From Ditylenchus dipsaci (Eukaryota > Nematoda > Chromadorea > Rhabditida > Anguinidae): a DNA stretch of 64,000 nt. Below the pieces are notes generated by a model that was given only the letters and a program-made list of their open reading frames with translations, was not told the DNA's origin and ran no database searches. The number at the start of each line of letters is the position of its first letter. The stretch's first letter is position 1. Positions 52,550-63,735 of this stretch are shown here, one piece after another. The translations under genes were made by a program, and so were the position numbers. The stretch lies in the NCBI GenBank assembly GCA_004194705.1, contig SADC01000917.1, positions 185,997 through 249,996 of the forward strand, given 5' to 3'.

Positions 52550-53730
52550 AATGCAATACCAACCTCGTGCTCTGGAAAAAGCCACATATGTCATACCATG
52601 AGAGAAACGGGTCTATCAAATCTAATCCCACAAATCTATAGTTTGACCTTGACTCTTGTTGATTGTCATCGCGTAACATAGTCTCACAGGAAACTGTTTT
52701 CTCCGTAATGTGAATGGGAACTTTCCTTTAGAACTGGTTACAGTTATCTTCGGAATCAAAACTCTTTGTCCAGCTCTCTCTCCATTTAATAACTCACATT
52801 CTAAATGATTCGTGTGCATTACTTTAACCAACATTCTTGTCCCATTACAAAGTCCAATAGCAGGATTCAAATTTCTGAGTAACATGACCGGAGTATCTAT
52901 CGCCAAATTTAGCTCATGGGGCGGTAGCCCACCTTCACTCAACGAATGCAAAACTCATCAGATATTCAACAAAATTTTTAGGCTCATCTCCATCGACTTT
53001 ATCAACACTCATATAAGTTCTCATTTATCAACATTCAACCTAGCCAATATTCGTTGTTTATTTCTAGAGCTTTCTCATTCGTTGTTGTCAGGATGACTCT
53101 CTTGGCCATGTCGGCAAAATCTCTTTTCTTTATTAAATCTCCAAATACTTCATCAATCAAATTCCCTTTATAATACAGTGCTCAGGTATTTCAACGTAGT
53201 CATTTTCATCACTTTCAGTTCGCCATTACCCATCTTTAATATAACTCGGCGAAATCCATCTGATCTGGGACTAATTTCATATTGCTGTCTTCATGCAGTG
53301 CTCTATTGTTCTCTTTTAATCTGAAAACTTCGAAAAACTTCCATAGTTTTGATTGTCTCACGGATAAGCTCACCAATTCACTTCTCCCGGCCCGTCTTTC
53401 GACAGGCAGAATCTGCCTGAAATCACCTCCTATTATCATCATTTTTCCACCAAGGGTACATCATTTTCCATGAGCTCTTTCAATTTCCTGTCCACAATGT
53501 CCAAAACATATTTCGGCATCATGGACATCTCATCAATTATGAACACATTGGTTTCCATTAACTCATGTCCCATTTTATTGTTGGCTTTGCGCTCGAGCTG
53601 GAATATTGTCCATCTCGAAGGGCAAACCAAAAGTCTTGTGCAAAGTTCTTCCGTCTGGTATCAGATTAGCTGCCATTCCCATCCAACTTCCTGTCTTGTA
53701 CCTTATACTCATGCCTCGGAAAAGGTAACA
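52550..53730 (-). pseudogene. Helitron C Pif1-like helicase, C-terminal part
   Basis: SF1B helicase of the Helitron Rep-Hel protein. Motifs in order: the Walker A tail with LIPDGRTLHKTFGLP, Walker B VFIIDEMSMMP, motif III GGDFRQILPVERR, then LNPAIGLCNGTRMLV, and motif VI YAMTINKSQGQT with HGMTYVAFSRARG near 52560. Frames change several times (around 53440, 53236, 52952 and 52622), so no intact protein is present as sequenced. The first part of Walker A lies on the far side of Helitron A. Confidence 0.88.
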
Positions 53731-54353
53731 TCTCCTATATAGTATTAGAGCTGTTTTGTTTGTTTGTTCACTTTTGATGTTTTGATTTTTTGGAGTGTTT
53801 TTGTTTGGTTTTTGGTCAATTTTTTTTAAATTGAAGCTTGAAATCTCAAGAGTCGAATGGTAGTTTTAGATTTTGGTTTTGAAAATTTTTTCGGTTTCAA
53901 TTTTTGGCTTTTACTGAGCAAATTGGTGATTTTTTGCTTAAAGAGTCAAAATCTCGGAGCTAAGTGGGTCAGACGGAGCGCTTGCAAATATTTTCGTGTA
54001 GCGCAGAATCTCAGCTTCATTTAAAAAAAAAATTGGCGAGAAATGACGACTTTAAAGTGGGGATGTGTCAAGAGTATGGAGGTGGTCATTTAGAGGGAAT
54101 TGGAATTTGGGTTTTCTTTGGCCCTTTTGAATTTTTCTTTTTTTGTCTCGCGAGGAAAGTTGTTTATATACGAGTTTACTAGCTGCTTTTTGTTTGTTTT
54201 GTATTTTTCGTTTGTATTTTATTTTTTTGTTTGTGTTTTTTTGTCTATTAGCAAGTGGGTGGGTGAGAGTGTACCAGGACAGTGGATAAACGAGTCAGAT
54301 GTAGTAGGTTTATCGAGAGAGTTAATAGGGAATCTATTCACAGGTAAGTAAGG

Positions 54354-54640
54354 ATAGGAGAGTGAGGTGAGTGGGTAGGGGTACCTGGGGAGTGTGTAGG
54401 GGTACCTGGAGAGTGGGTAGGAGTAACCGGGGAGTGGTAGGGGTACCTGCGAAGTGGGTAGGGGTACCTGGAGAGTGGGTATGGGTAACTGGAGAGTGTG
54501 TAGGGGTACCTGGAGAGTGTGTAGGGGTACCTGAAGAATATGTAGGGGTACCTGGAGAGTGGGTAGGGTACCTGGAGAGTGGTAGGGGTAACCGGGAGGG
54601 GTAGTGGTACCTCGAGAGTGGTAGGGCAAGAGAAGAGGGG
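54354..54640 (+). repeat. 21-bp GGTACC minisatellite in Helitron A
   Basis: About a dozen head-to-tail copies of GGGTACCTGGAGAGTGGGTA with small length changes. The same array, with different lengths, is in Helitron B at 59790-60065. Open frames through it are artefacts of the repeat. Confidence 0.9.
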
Positions 54641-54664
54641 TTAGGTGTGTTACGGGTTATGGTT

Positions 54665-55215
54665 TGTTATTGATTACGTTAAGAAACGCCCACAACATGC
54701 TGTAAACATTTGTACTTCTTTTGAGCTCTGAAAGTTGACACTACTCAAGTAGTGTCGGTTTCGTTTAAAGAGATTTTTTTGAAATAAATTTTGACTTAGA
54801 ATGTTGAGTTGAATCACTAAAAAAATTACGTAGTGCACACCTGCCCATTCAGGGCTACAAAATAGTATAAAAATTAGTTGAAGTTATTTTGTGGATTACG
54901 TTGAACTATCGCCGACAAAATGCCCTGTCCTTTTTTTCAAGCTCTGAAAGTTGACACTACTCAAGTAGTGTCAGTTTCTTTTTGAGAGATTTTTTTGAAA
55001 AAAATGTTGACTTAGAATGTTGAGTTGAGTTACCGAAAACATCACATAGTGCACACCTGCCCATTCAGGGCTACAAAATGGTATAAAAATTTGTTGAAAT
55101 TGTTTTGTGGATAACGCTGAACTATCGCCGACAAAATGCCCTGTCCTTTTTTCAAGCCCTGAAAGTTGACACTACTTAAATAGTGTCAATTCAAGTGTCA
55201 AAGAATAATTTAAAT
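54665..55215 (+). repeat. three ~218-bp subterminal repeats with palindromes
   Basis: GAAAGTTGACACTACTCAAG begins at 54727, 54948 and 55165, so spacing is 221 and 217. Each copy has the palindrome GACACTACTCAAGTAGTGTC. The first two also have ATTCAGGGCTACAAAAT followed by GTATAAAAAT, an AT-rich stretch that could serve as a promoter upstream of the ATG at 55355. Confidence 0.85.
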
Positions 55216-55354
55216 GTTTTGTTGTCTTCAAATGAATTTTTTTTTGCCTACTTATTTTTTCTGATGTACTAACTATTTTTATAAGATTTTTTGTATCAAG
55301 AGATTATTTTAAAATTTCTGTTACACTGCTTTTACTGGCTTTTTTAGAAATTTA

Positions 55355-57952
55355 ATGGCAAGAAAGAGCAAAAAGCAGCAGCAAGAAGAAGCTAGACGTG
55401 AAAAAGAGCGTTTACGCTCTCAAGAAAAAAAGGTTAGTAATTTTGAGTTTTTGATAAATGGAATAACGTGATTTGCTTTTTTAGAAGCGGAGAGTTCTCG
55501 CGAGCCTGTACCGATCGCAGGACTTCAGGGTAGTGATAGTTTGCCTGGGGCTATCCCTGTCGTAGATCGACTTGGCGAACACGTCTCTCCGACGAAAACT
55601 GGGATTTTGCCCTCTGTTCTGGCTTCGGCTGATTCAATGGCAGTGAGACATGAGACTGGGATGAGTGGTTTGTCTTATATGGCCATGAGTATGAACGAGA
55701 TTCTTAGATCTGATAGACATGATATTTGATGGACAGAAATGAATTCAGAAGATATATAGATACGGAGGTTCTACAGAATTTAATGAGCAGTGATGAGGCA
55801 CAAGTCAATGATAGTATTCTCACAGCTATTTTGAACCTTATAAGATTAGAAACAAGAGAGAAAGTAGTTGTTGTGTCTACATTTTTGCACATGAGACGAG
55901 AGAAACAAGGTGGACAAGAAACATGTATCAAGGAGATATAGATAACTTCGAAGTTGCGATAATACCTGTCCATATTCCTTCCGGGAAAGGTGGACATTGG
56001 ACATGCGGCATTTACAAGAGAGATGAAGCTATATATTATTATGATTCTTTGGGAGTAAGAGAGGATACGATGCCTGAATGGATCAAGAGATGCTTGAAGA
56101 GAGCTGTTAAGGAGTTGACAAATAGTGTCTATGAAAACGTGATTCTGGAAATCGTACCAGTAGGTAGTGAGTCGAGTAACAATGACACGAGATTCTCTAT
56201 TAACCAGCAAATAGATAGCGTTAACTGTGGCATTTATGTCGCGTTAAATGCTGAGTCTTATTTACTACGAGACCAAGAGACTTTGATTGAGAATTTAGAT
56301 ATAAAAGTTGAGCGCGCAAGTTTTTTGAAAATAGTGTTAAGTCTTTGCGATGAAAATTATCAGTACGTATCAAGACAGGAGAACTTGGCAGCATTAAGCA
56401 GGAGACATTATATTACAAATTATAGAAGAAAGAGAAGGGCTAATGAGACGGAGAGGAGAGGTCCACTAGACTGATTGCACAAGAGGAAAGACAAAGAATG
56501 TCTAGAGGTAATGAGACGGAGGAGGAGAGGTCCACCAGACTCATTGCACAAGAGGAAAGACAAAGAATGTCTAGAGATAATGAGACTCAAGAAGAGAGGT
56601 CTAAGAGATTATCAGCCGAGACAACAAGACATGAGAAAAAAACGATTAAAAAGAAAGTTGATTCGAAAATTAAATTTCCAATACAAAATGAAAATGACGT
56701 AGAATTTTGTGATCCAGGAGATTTGTCCCTAAAATGTGAAAATTGCAGTGCTTTGTTTTTTGAAGGTGAGTTTGTCAAAGGGACACATGGCCGAAGAAAT
56801 TTAATAAATGCTGTAACTTTGGAAACATCAAATTATCTTGGCCATTTGAAAGCTATCCGCATGAGTTGTATATGCTATTAGTTAGAGAAAAGGTCAACAG
56901 TCAAAATGCTTCCACGAGCACATGAGAAACTATAACAGTGCCTACGCATTCGGGTCTATGAGAGCAGAGAGCCAAGATAAAAGTACAATGCCATTTTGTT
57001 ACAAGATTCAAGGTCAGATTTACCATACGGTAAATTGGCTGCTCATCCAGAGGCCCATGAGAAACCAAGTTATGCTCAAATGTTTTTTATTGATTCAAAA
57101 GAAGCGATTGACTTAAGACTAGAGCATCCTGCCAACGAGAAATGTAAGCAAGAAGTGATGGAAATTATTGATCAAGTATTATTTTCTGTGAGTCCGTATT
57201 ATCATGCTTTTAAGACTATGAAAGAGGTTGAAGACGAAGAAATGAGAAAGCGAGACAAGAGGTAGAGAGCCGCATAAAATAAGTTTGGTCTTTGATGTTA
57301 ATGCTGACGTAGACAAGAGACGTTACAATATTCCACGATCCGATGAGGTAGCAGCTGTTTTCGTCCTGAAAGATGGAGAGCAAGTACCTCCTCACGAGGG
57401 AATTGCGATTCACACAAAGGGAAAAAAATTGCAAGTCCTGTCAAAGTTTGATAAAAGAACTGAGTCTATGATATATCCGTTGTTTTTCCCAAATGCAAAA
57501 GGAGGTTCGTATGCGGGCATGAGAGATCAGAATGGCAGGATAATCACTTTCAATGAGTATTACAGACATTTAACTGCGATTCGACAAACAAAAGCTTTAG
57601 TTAGAAAAGAAAAGGTAGACGAAATTTGTGAGTCTAAAGAAATTTGTACAAATGATAAATTAGTTTGGAGTAAAGAGCCAGGAGAGTTAACTGATTTCAA
57701 TCCCTTGAGATTAGGAGGAAAGCTCTACCAGCAATATTTAGTCGATTCGTATGTGAAAGCTGAACAAGATAGATTAGATTACATGAGATATCACCAAAGA
57801 GAGTTGAAGGTCGAGGAGTACAAGGTCTTGAAAGACTATTTGAAGAGACCGCAGATAAACAGGGAAAACGAGTCGGGAGAACCGTGATTTTACCGTCATC
57901 AGGCAATATAGCTGAACAAGCCTATTCAAAAGTCGATTCTACTAGATGGTGA
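55355..57952 (+). pseudogene. Helitron A Ulp1 protease-RepN fusion gene (frameshifted as sequenced)
   Basis: Exon 1 (55355-55432) begins MARKSKKQQQEEARREKERL. A 52-bp intron (55433-55484, GTTAGT to TTTTAG) follows. Next come an uncharacterised segment and a C48/Ulp1 protease (55923-56400) with GGHWTCG (His), YYYDSLG (Asp) and QIDSVNCGIYV (Gln and Cys). Then three NETEEERSTRLIAQEERQR repeats (56430-56620), CENCSALFFEGE, YNSAYAFGSMRAE, QIYHTVNW, IYPLFFPNAKGG and YQQYLVDSYVKAEQDRLDYM, the Helitron-like N region. The last frame ends SKVDSTRW-stop at 57950-57952. The HUH motif is not reached. Frames break at single-base indels that the B copy often lacks. Confidence 0.85.
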
Positions 57953-58345
57953 CAATCGCTACGGAGTGTTCTCTCAGATTGGTGATGCAAGTGCTTTTAA
58001 GATATCATTTTTCGTTGTCTTCAACCAAAAAATGAAGAGGAGAATGAAATAGCAGAAGAACTGCAAACCAATATGGAGCTCATGATTGCAGGCGGCAAAG
58101 TCATTCGTATGTCCTACCTTTTAGATATTTCTGCTTCACCTGTTCAAGGACAATGCGTTCTAGGTATGTCTGACGATAAGATGATGCTAATGGTGTCGAA
58201 AATCTATTGCCTGAAACAAGTCGTGGAGCTGATCAGAAGTTGACCCGTCTCGGAAACTATGAAGAGGTAACATTGGCTAATCCTCCATCGGTGAAGAAGG
58301 CCCGTCGTTCAGATTTTTTTCTGAAAATTGTCTCCAATGAAATGT
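57953..58345 (+). pseudogene. accessory-gene C-terminal fragment fused behind RepN in Helitron A
   Basis: Reads GVFSQIGDASAFKISFFVV, then EIAEELQTNMELMIAGGKVI, DDKMMLMVSKIYCLKQVVE and TRLGNYEEVTLANPPS across frameshifts. These blocks match the last exon of the accessory gene in Helitron C (AEELQASAELLLAGGKIV, DQKIMLMVPKVYSLK, RLESYEEV). The segment follows the truncated RepN directly, marking an internal deletion junction near 57935-57955. Confidence 0.75.
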
Positions 58346-58556
58346 TTTGAAATGTCATGCTGTGGTGTCGTTGTTACTGTCAAATAAAGTGTCCAAAAAT
58401 GGTGTAGTTCCATTGTGTTGATCGTGTGCCGAGCGAAATTACTTTGTGTTTTTCTTTTTGTGTTGGTTTTATGATTGAGATTAGTTTGAATTGCGTTGTA
58501 TACAAAAAAAGTATTTTTTATATCCGGTTCATCAAGCAGCGTGCCGCGAGCGTTAG

Positions 58557-58587
58557 GGCCCGGCGCAGCCGGGCCAACGCGAGCTAG
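58557..58587 (+). terminator. Helitron A 3' hairpin and CTAG end
   Basis: GGCCCGGC (58557-58564), loop GCA, GCCGGGCC (58568-58575), then eight bases and CTAG. This is the textbook Helitron 3' terminus. Confidence 0.93.
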
Positions 58588-59175
58588 TATGCTCTGTTGT
58601 GTATGTTTCCTGGATCCTCCTGGTCCATCAACGAAGTATACATCTATCTTTATTTTCTTTATCTCCCTGTCTCATCTCCTCCAGATTTTTGAAGATGTGA
58701 TCAACAATTTTTTTCTGGGCCTCATTCTACTCTCTCTCATAAGATTTCCAAGCTCTAACATTTTTTCTCTGTCCCACATCTCTTATACATAGCTCAATGT
58801 TTACTGGTAATGTTATCTCATAATTAGTCACTGACATTCCATTCAATTCCATCATACTCTCGATATCAATTTAGCCATGTTCTCAGCCTATTTTCCGGTG
58901 CCCTCGATAAAACAAAGTCTCTATCAGTCTTTCTTGAAGTATTCCCAGATCTCTTTAAGATTCACATTCTCTCCGTAATTAGCAATAGATACGAATAACT
59001 GTCTGAGCATCGTGGTGTACTTACATTCACGGCCTCTTCAAAATATTTCGTCCATTCAATATTTGTTTCCATCAATCCCATGGCCATAACGGCATCTTTG
59101 AACTATCATAACTCTTGTTCTCATATTTTTAGCAAATCATTCCAATCTTGAGCACCTTTAACATTCATAACAATA
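58588..59175 (-). pseudogene. Helitron C Pif1-like helicase, N-terminal part between A and B
   Basis: Minus-strand reading gives NVKGAQDWNDLL, FKDAVMAMGLMETNIEWTKY, LRQLFVSIANYGENVNLKEI and LNGMSVTNYEITLPVNIELC, then NEAQKKIVDHIF and Walker A YFVDGPGGS(R)K at the edge of Helitron A. This order is that of the region preceding the helicase core in animal Helitrons. Several frameshifts and one in-frame stop are present. Confidence 0.82.
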
Positions 59176-60773
59176 TCTCCTATATAGTATTAGAGCTGTT
59201 TTGTTTGTTTGTTCACTTTTGATGTTTTGATTTTTTTGGAGTGTTTTTGTTTGGTTTTTTGGTCAATTTTTTTTAAATTGAAGCTTGAAATCTCAAGAGT
59301 CGAATGGTAGTTTTAGATTTTGGTTTGAAATTTTTTCGTTTCAATTTTGGCTTTTACTGAGCAATTGGTGATTTTTTGCTTAAAGAGTCAAAATCTCGGA
59401 GCTAAGTGGTCAGACGGAGCGCTTGCAAATATTTTCGTGTAGCGCAGAATCTCAGCTTCATTTAAAAAAAAAAATTGGCGAGAAATGACGACTTTAAGTG
59501 GGATGTGTCAAAGAGTATGGAGGTGGTCATTTAGAGGGAATTGGAATTTGGGTTTTCTTTGGCCCTTTTGAATTTTTCTTTTTTGTCTCGCGAGGAAAGT
59601 TGTTTATATACGAGTTTACTAGCTGCTTTTTGTTTGTTTTGTATTTTTTCGTTTGTATTTTATTTTTTTGTTTGTGTTTTTTTGTCTATTAGCAAGTGGT
59701 GGTGAGAGTGTACCAGGACAGTGGATAAACGAGTCAGATGTAGTGGTTTATCGAGAGTTAATAGGGAATCTATTCACAGTAAGTAAGATAGGAGAGTGAG
59801 GTGAGTGGGTAGGGGTACCTGGGGAGTGTGTGGGGTACCTGGAGAGTGGGTAGGAGTAACCGGGAGTGGTAGGGGTACCTGCGAAGTGGTAGGGTACCTG
59901 GAGAGTGGTATGGGTAACTGGAGAGTGTGTAGGGTACCTGGAGAGTGTGTAGGGGTACCTGAGAATATGTAGGGTACCTGGAGAGAGGGTAGGGGTACCT
60001 GGAGAGTGAGGGTAACCGGGAGGGGTAGTGGTACCTCGAGAGTGGGTAGGGCAAGAGAAGAGGGTTAGGGTGTGTTACGGGTTATGGTTTGTTATTGATT
60101 ACGTTAAAGAAACGCCCACAAACATGCTGTAACATTTGTACTTCTTTTGAGCTCTGAAAGTTGACACTACTCAAGTAGTGTCGGTTTCGTTTTAAGAGAT
60201 TTTTTTGAAATAAATTTTGACTTAGAATGTTGAGTTGAATCACTAAAAAAATTACGTAGTGCACACCTGCCCATTCAGGGCTACAAAATAGTATAAAAAT
60301 TAGTTGAAGTTATTTGTGGATTACGTTGAACTATCGCCGACAAAATGCCCTGTCCTTTTTTCAAGCTCTGAAAGTTGACACTACTCAAGTAGTGTCAGTT
60401 TCTTTTTGAGAGATTTTTTTGAAAAAAATGTTGACTTAGAATGTTGAGTTGAGTTACCGAAAACATCACATAGTGCACACCTGCCATTCAGGGCTACAAA
60501 ATGGTATAAAATTTGTTGAAATTGTTTTTGATAACGCTGAACTATCGCCGACAAAATGCCCTGTCCTTTTTTCAAGCCCTGAAAGTTGACACTACTTAAA
60601 TAGTGTCAATTCAAGTGTCAAAGAATAATTAAATGTTTTGTTGTCTTCAAATGAATTTTTTTTGCCTACTTATTTTTTTCTGATGTACTAACTATTTTAT
60701 AAGATTTTTTGTATCAAGAGATTATTTTAAAATTTCTGTTACACTGCTTTTACTGGCTTTTTTTAGAAATTTA

Positions 60774-63368
60774 ATGGCAAGAAAGAGCAAAAAGCAGCAG
60801 CAAGAAGAAGCTAGACGTGAAAAAGAGCGTTTACGCTCTCAAGAAAAAAAAGGTTAGTAATTTTTGAGTTTTTGATAAATGAATAACGTGATTTGCTTTT
60901 TTAGAAGCGGAGAGTTCTCGCGAGCCTGTACCGATCGCAGGACTTCAGGGTAGTGATAGTTTGCCTGGGGCTATCCCTGTCGTAGATCGACTTGGCGAAC
61001 ACGTCTCTCCGACGAAAACTGGGATTTTGCCCTCTGTTCTGGCTTCGGCTGATTCAATGGCAGTGAGACATGAGACTGGGATGAGTGGTTTGTCTATATA
61101 TGGCCATGAGTATGAACGAGATTCTTAGATCTGATAGACATGATATTTTGATGGACAGAAATGAATTCAGAAGATATATAGATACGGAGGTTCTACAGAA
61201 TTTAATGAGCAGTTGATGAGGCACAAGTCAATGATAGTATTCTCACAGCTATTTTGAACCTTATAAGATTAGAAACAAGAGAGAAGTAGTTGTTGTGTCT
61301 ACATTTTTTGCACATGAGACGAGAGAAACAAGGTGGACAAGAAACATGTATCAAGGAGATATAGATAACTTCGAAGTTGCGATAATACCTGTCCATATTC
61401 CTTCCGGAAAGGTGGACATTGGACATGCGGCATTTACAAGAGAGATGAAGCTATATATTATTATGATTCTTTGGGGAGTAAGAGAGATACGATGCCTGAA
61501 TGGATCAAGAGATGCTTGAAGAGAGCTGTTAAGGAGTTGACAAATAGTGTCTATGAAAACGTGATTCTGGAAATCGTACCAGTAGGTAGTGAGTCGAGTA
61601 ACAATGACACGAGATTCTCTATTAACAGCAAATAGATAGCGTTAACTGTGGCATTTATGTCGCGGTTAATGCTGAGTCTTATTTACTACGAGACCAAGAG
61701 ACTTTGATTGAGAATTTAGATATAAAAGTGAGCGCGCAAGGTTTTTGAAAATAGTGTTAAGTCTTTGCGATGAAATTATCAGTACGTATCAAGACAGGAG
61801 AACTTGGCAGCATTAAGCAGAGACATTATATTACAAATTATAGAAGAAAGAGAAGGGCTAATGAGACGGAGGAGGAGAGGTCCACTAGACTGATGCACAA
61901 GAGGAAAGACAAAGAATGTCTAGAGGTAATGAGACGAGAGGAGAAGGTCCACCAGACTCATTGCACAAGAGGAAAGACAAAGAATGTCTAGAGATAATGA
62001 GACTCAAGAGAGAGGTCTAAGAGATTATCAGCCGAGACAACAAGACATGAGAAAAAACGATTAAAAAGAAAGTTGATTCGAAAATTAAAATTTCCAATAC
62101 AAAATGAAAATGACGTAGAATTTTGTGATCCAGGAGATTTGTCCCTAAAATGTGAAAATTGCAGTGCTTTGTTTTTTGAGGTGATGAGTTTGTCAAAGGA
62201 CACATGGGCCGAAGAAATTTAATAAATGCTGTAACTTTGGAAACATCAAATTATCTTGGCATTTGAAAGCTATCCGCATGATTGTATATGCTATTAGTTA
62301 GAGAAAAAGGTCAACAGTCAAAATGCTTCCACGAGCACATGAGAAACTATAACAGTGCCTACGCATTCGGGTCTATGAGAGCAGAAGAGCAAGATAAAAG
62401 TACAATGCCATTTTGTTACAAGATTCAAGGTCAGATTTACCATACGGTAAATTTTGGCTGCTCATCCAGAGGCCCATGAAAACCAAGTTATGCTCAAATG
62501 TTTTTTATTGATTCAAAAGAAGCGATTGACTTAAGACTAGAAGCATCCTGCCAACGAGAAATGTAAGCAAGAAGTGATGAAATTATTGATCAAGTATATT
62601 TCTGTGAGTCCGTATTATCATGCTTTTAAGACTATAAGAGGTTGAAGACGAAGAAAATGAGAAAGCGAGACAAGAGGGGTAGAAGCCGCATAAAATAAGT
62701 TTTGGTCTTTGATGTTAATGCTGACGTAGACAAGAGACGTTACAATATTCCACGATCCGATGAGGTAGCAGCTGTTTTCGTCCTGAAAGATGGAGAGCAA
62801 GTACCTCCTCACGAGGAATTGCGATTCACCAAAAGGGAAAAAAATTGCAAGTCCTGTCAAAGTTTGATAAAAGAACTGAGTCTATATATATCCGTTGTTT
62901 TTCCCAAATGCAAAAGGAGGTTCGTATGCGGGCATGAGAGATCAGAATGGCAGGATAATCACTTTCAAATGAGTATTACAGACATTTAACTGCGATTCGA
63001 CCAACAAAAGCTTTAGTTAGAAAGAAAAGCGTAGACGAAATTTGTGGTCTAAAGAAATTCGTTACAAATGATAAATTAGTTTGGAGTAAAGAGCAGGAGA
63101 GTTAACTGATTTCAATCCCCTTGAGATTAGAGGAAAGCTCTTACCAGCAATATTTAGTCGATTCGTATGTGAAAGCTGAACAAGATAGATTAGATTACAT
63201 GAGATATCACCAAAGAGAGTTGAAGGTCGAGGAGTACAAGGTCTTGAAAGACTATTTGGAAGAGACCGCAGATAAACGGGAAAACGAGTCGGGAGAACCG
63301 TGATTTTACCGTCATCAGGCAATATAGCTGAACAAGCCTATTCAAAAGTCGATTCTACTAGATGGTGA
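60774..63368 (+). pseudogene. Helitron B copy of the Ulp1-RepN fusion gene
   Basis: Same start, intron and domain order as the A copy. Here the first exon has one more A before the donor, which puts exon 2 in the proper frame, and HDILMDRNEF reads through where A stops. In turn B is broken at GLSIYG (near 61095), in the Ulp1 core (61407, 61478, 61625) and in the RepN part, where A is often intact. Taken together the two copies imply one long continuous frame in the source element. Confidence 0.82.
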
Positions 63369-63735
63369 CAATCGCTACGGAGTGTTCTCTCAGATTGGTG
63401 ATGCAAGTGCTTTAAGATATCATTTTTCGTTGTCTTCAACCCAAAGATGAAGAGGAGAATGAAATAGCAGAAGAACTGCAAACCAATATGGAGCTCATGA
63501 TTGCAGGCGCAAAGTCATTCGTATGTCCTACCTTTAGATATTTTGCTTCACCTTTCAAGGACAATGCGTTCTAGTATGTCTGACGATAAGATGATGCTAA
63601 TGGTGTCGAAAATCTATTGCCTGAAACAAGTCGTGGAAGCTGATCAGAAGTTGACCCGTCTCGGAAACTATGAAGAGGTAACATTGGCTAATCCTCCATC
63701 GGTGAAGAAGGCCCGTCGTTCAGATTTTTTCTGAA
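63369..63735 (+). pseudogene. accessory-gene fragment in Helitron B
   Basis: Contains DDKMMLMVSKIYCLKQVVEA then DQKLTRLGNYEEVTLANPPS and VKKARRSDFF in one frame (about 63570-63734). This is a cleaner reading than in A, where a base is lost in the middle. Confidence 0.75.

Larger units (their letters stand above)
53731..58587 (+). mobile_element. Helitron A, complete non-autonomous element
   Basis: Starts 5'-TCTCCTATATAGTATTAGAG after host A (53730) and ends CTAG (58584-58587) before host T (58588), the expected Helitron insertion between A and T. A GGCCCGGC-GCA-GCCGGGCC hairpin ends eight bases before CTAG. Contents: a GGTACC minisatellite, three 218-bp subterminal repeats, a spliced gene for a Ulp1-type protease joined to the Helitron Rep N-terminal region, and a fragment of the accessory gene. 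HUH nuclease and helicase are missing. It sits inside the Walker A codons of Helitron C. Confidence 0.92.
50457..59175 (-). mobile_element. Helitron C: 3' end, accessory gene and helicase, split by Helitrons A and B
   Basis: Rolling-circle transposon read on the minus strand. Its 3' terminus is CTAG (50457-50460) followed by host T. The ending AACGCGAGCTAG is almost the same as in Helitrons A and B, with a GC-rich hairpin (CCGCCTGCGGCGG, 50471-50483) just inside. Moving 5', it has an accessory gene (51033-52066), then the helicase C-terminal part (52550-53730). Helitron A interrupts at 53731-58587, the helicase N-terminal part resumes at 58588-59175, and then Helitron B interrupts it again. 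The Rep nuclease and 5' end should lie right of the window. Confidence 0.85.

Noticed and set aside
54219..54629. 136-codon Pro/Tyr/Leu-rich frame, and similar frames at 59770-60054
   Set aside because: It is a translation of the 21-bp GGTACC minisatellite; the frame shifts between copies A and B.
55704..56210. 168-codon minus-strand frame
   Set aside because: Antisense shadow of the Ulp1 protease, which has clear catalytic motifs on the plus strand.
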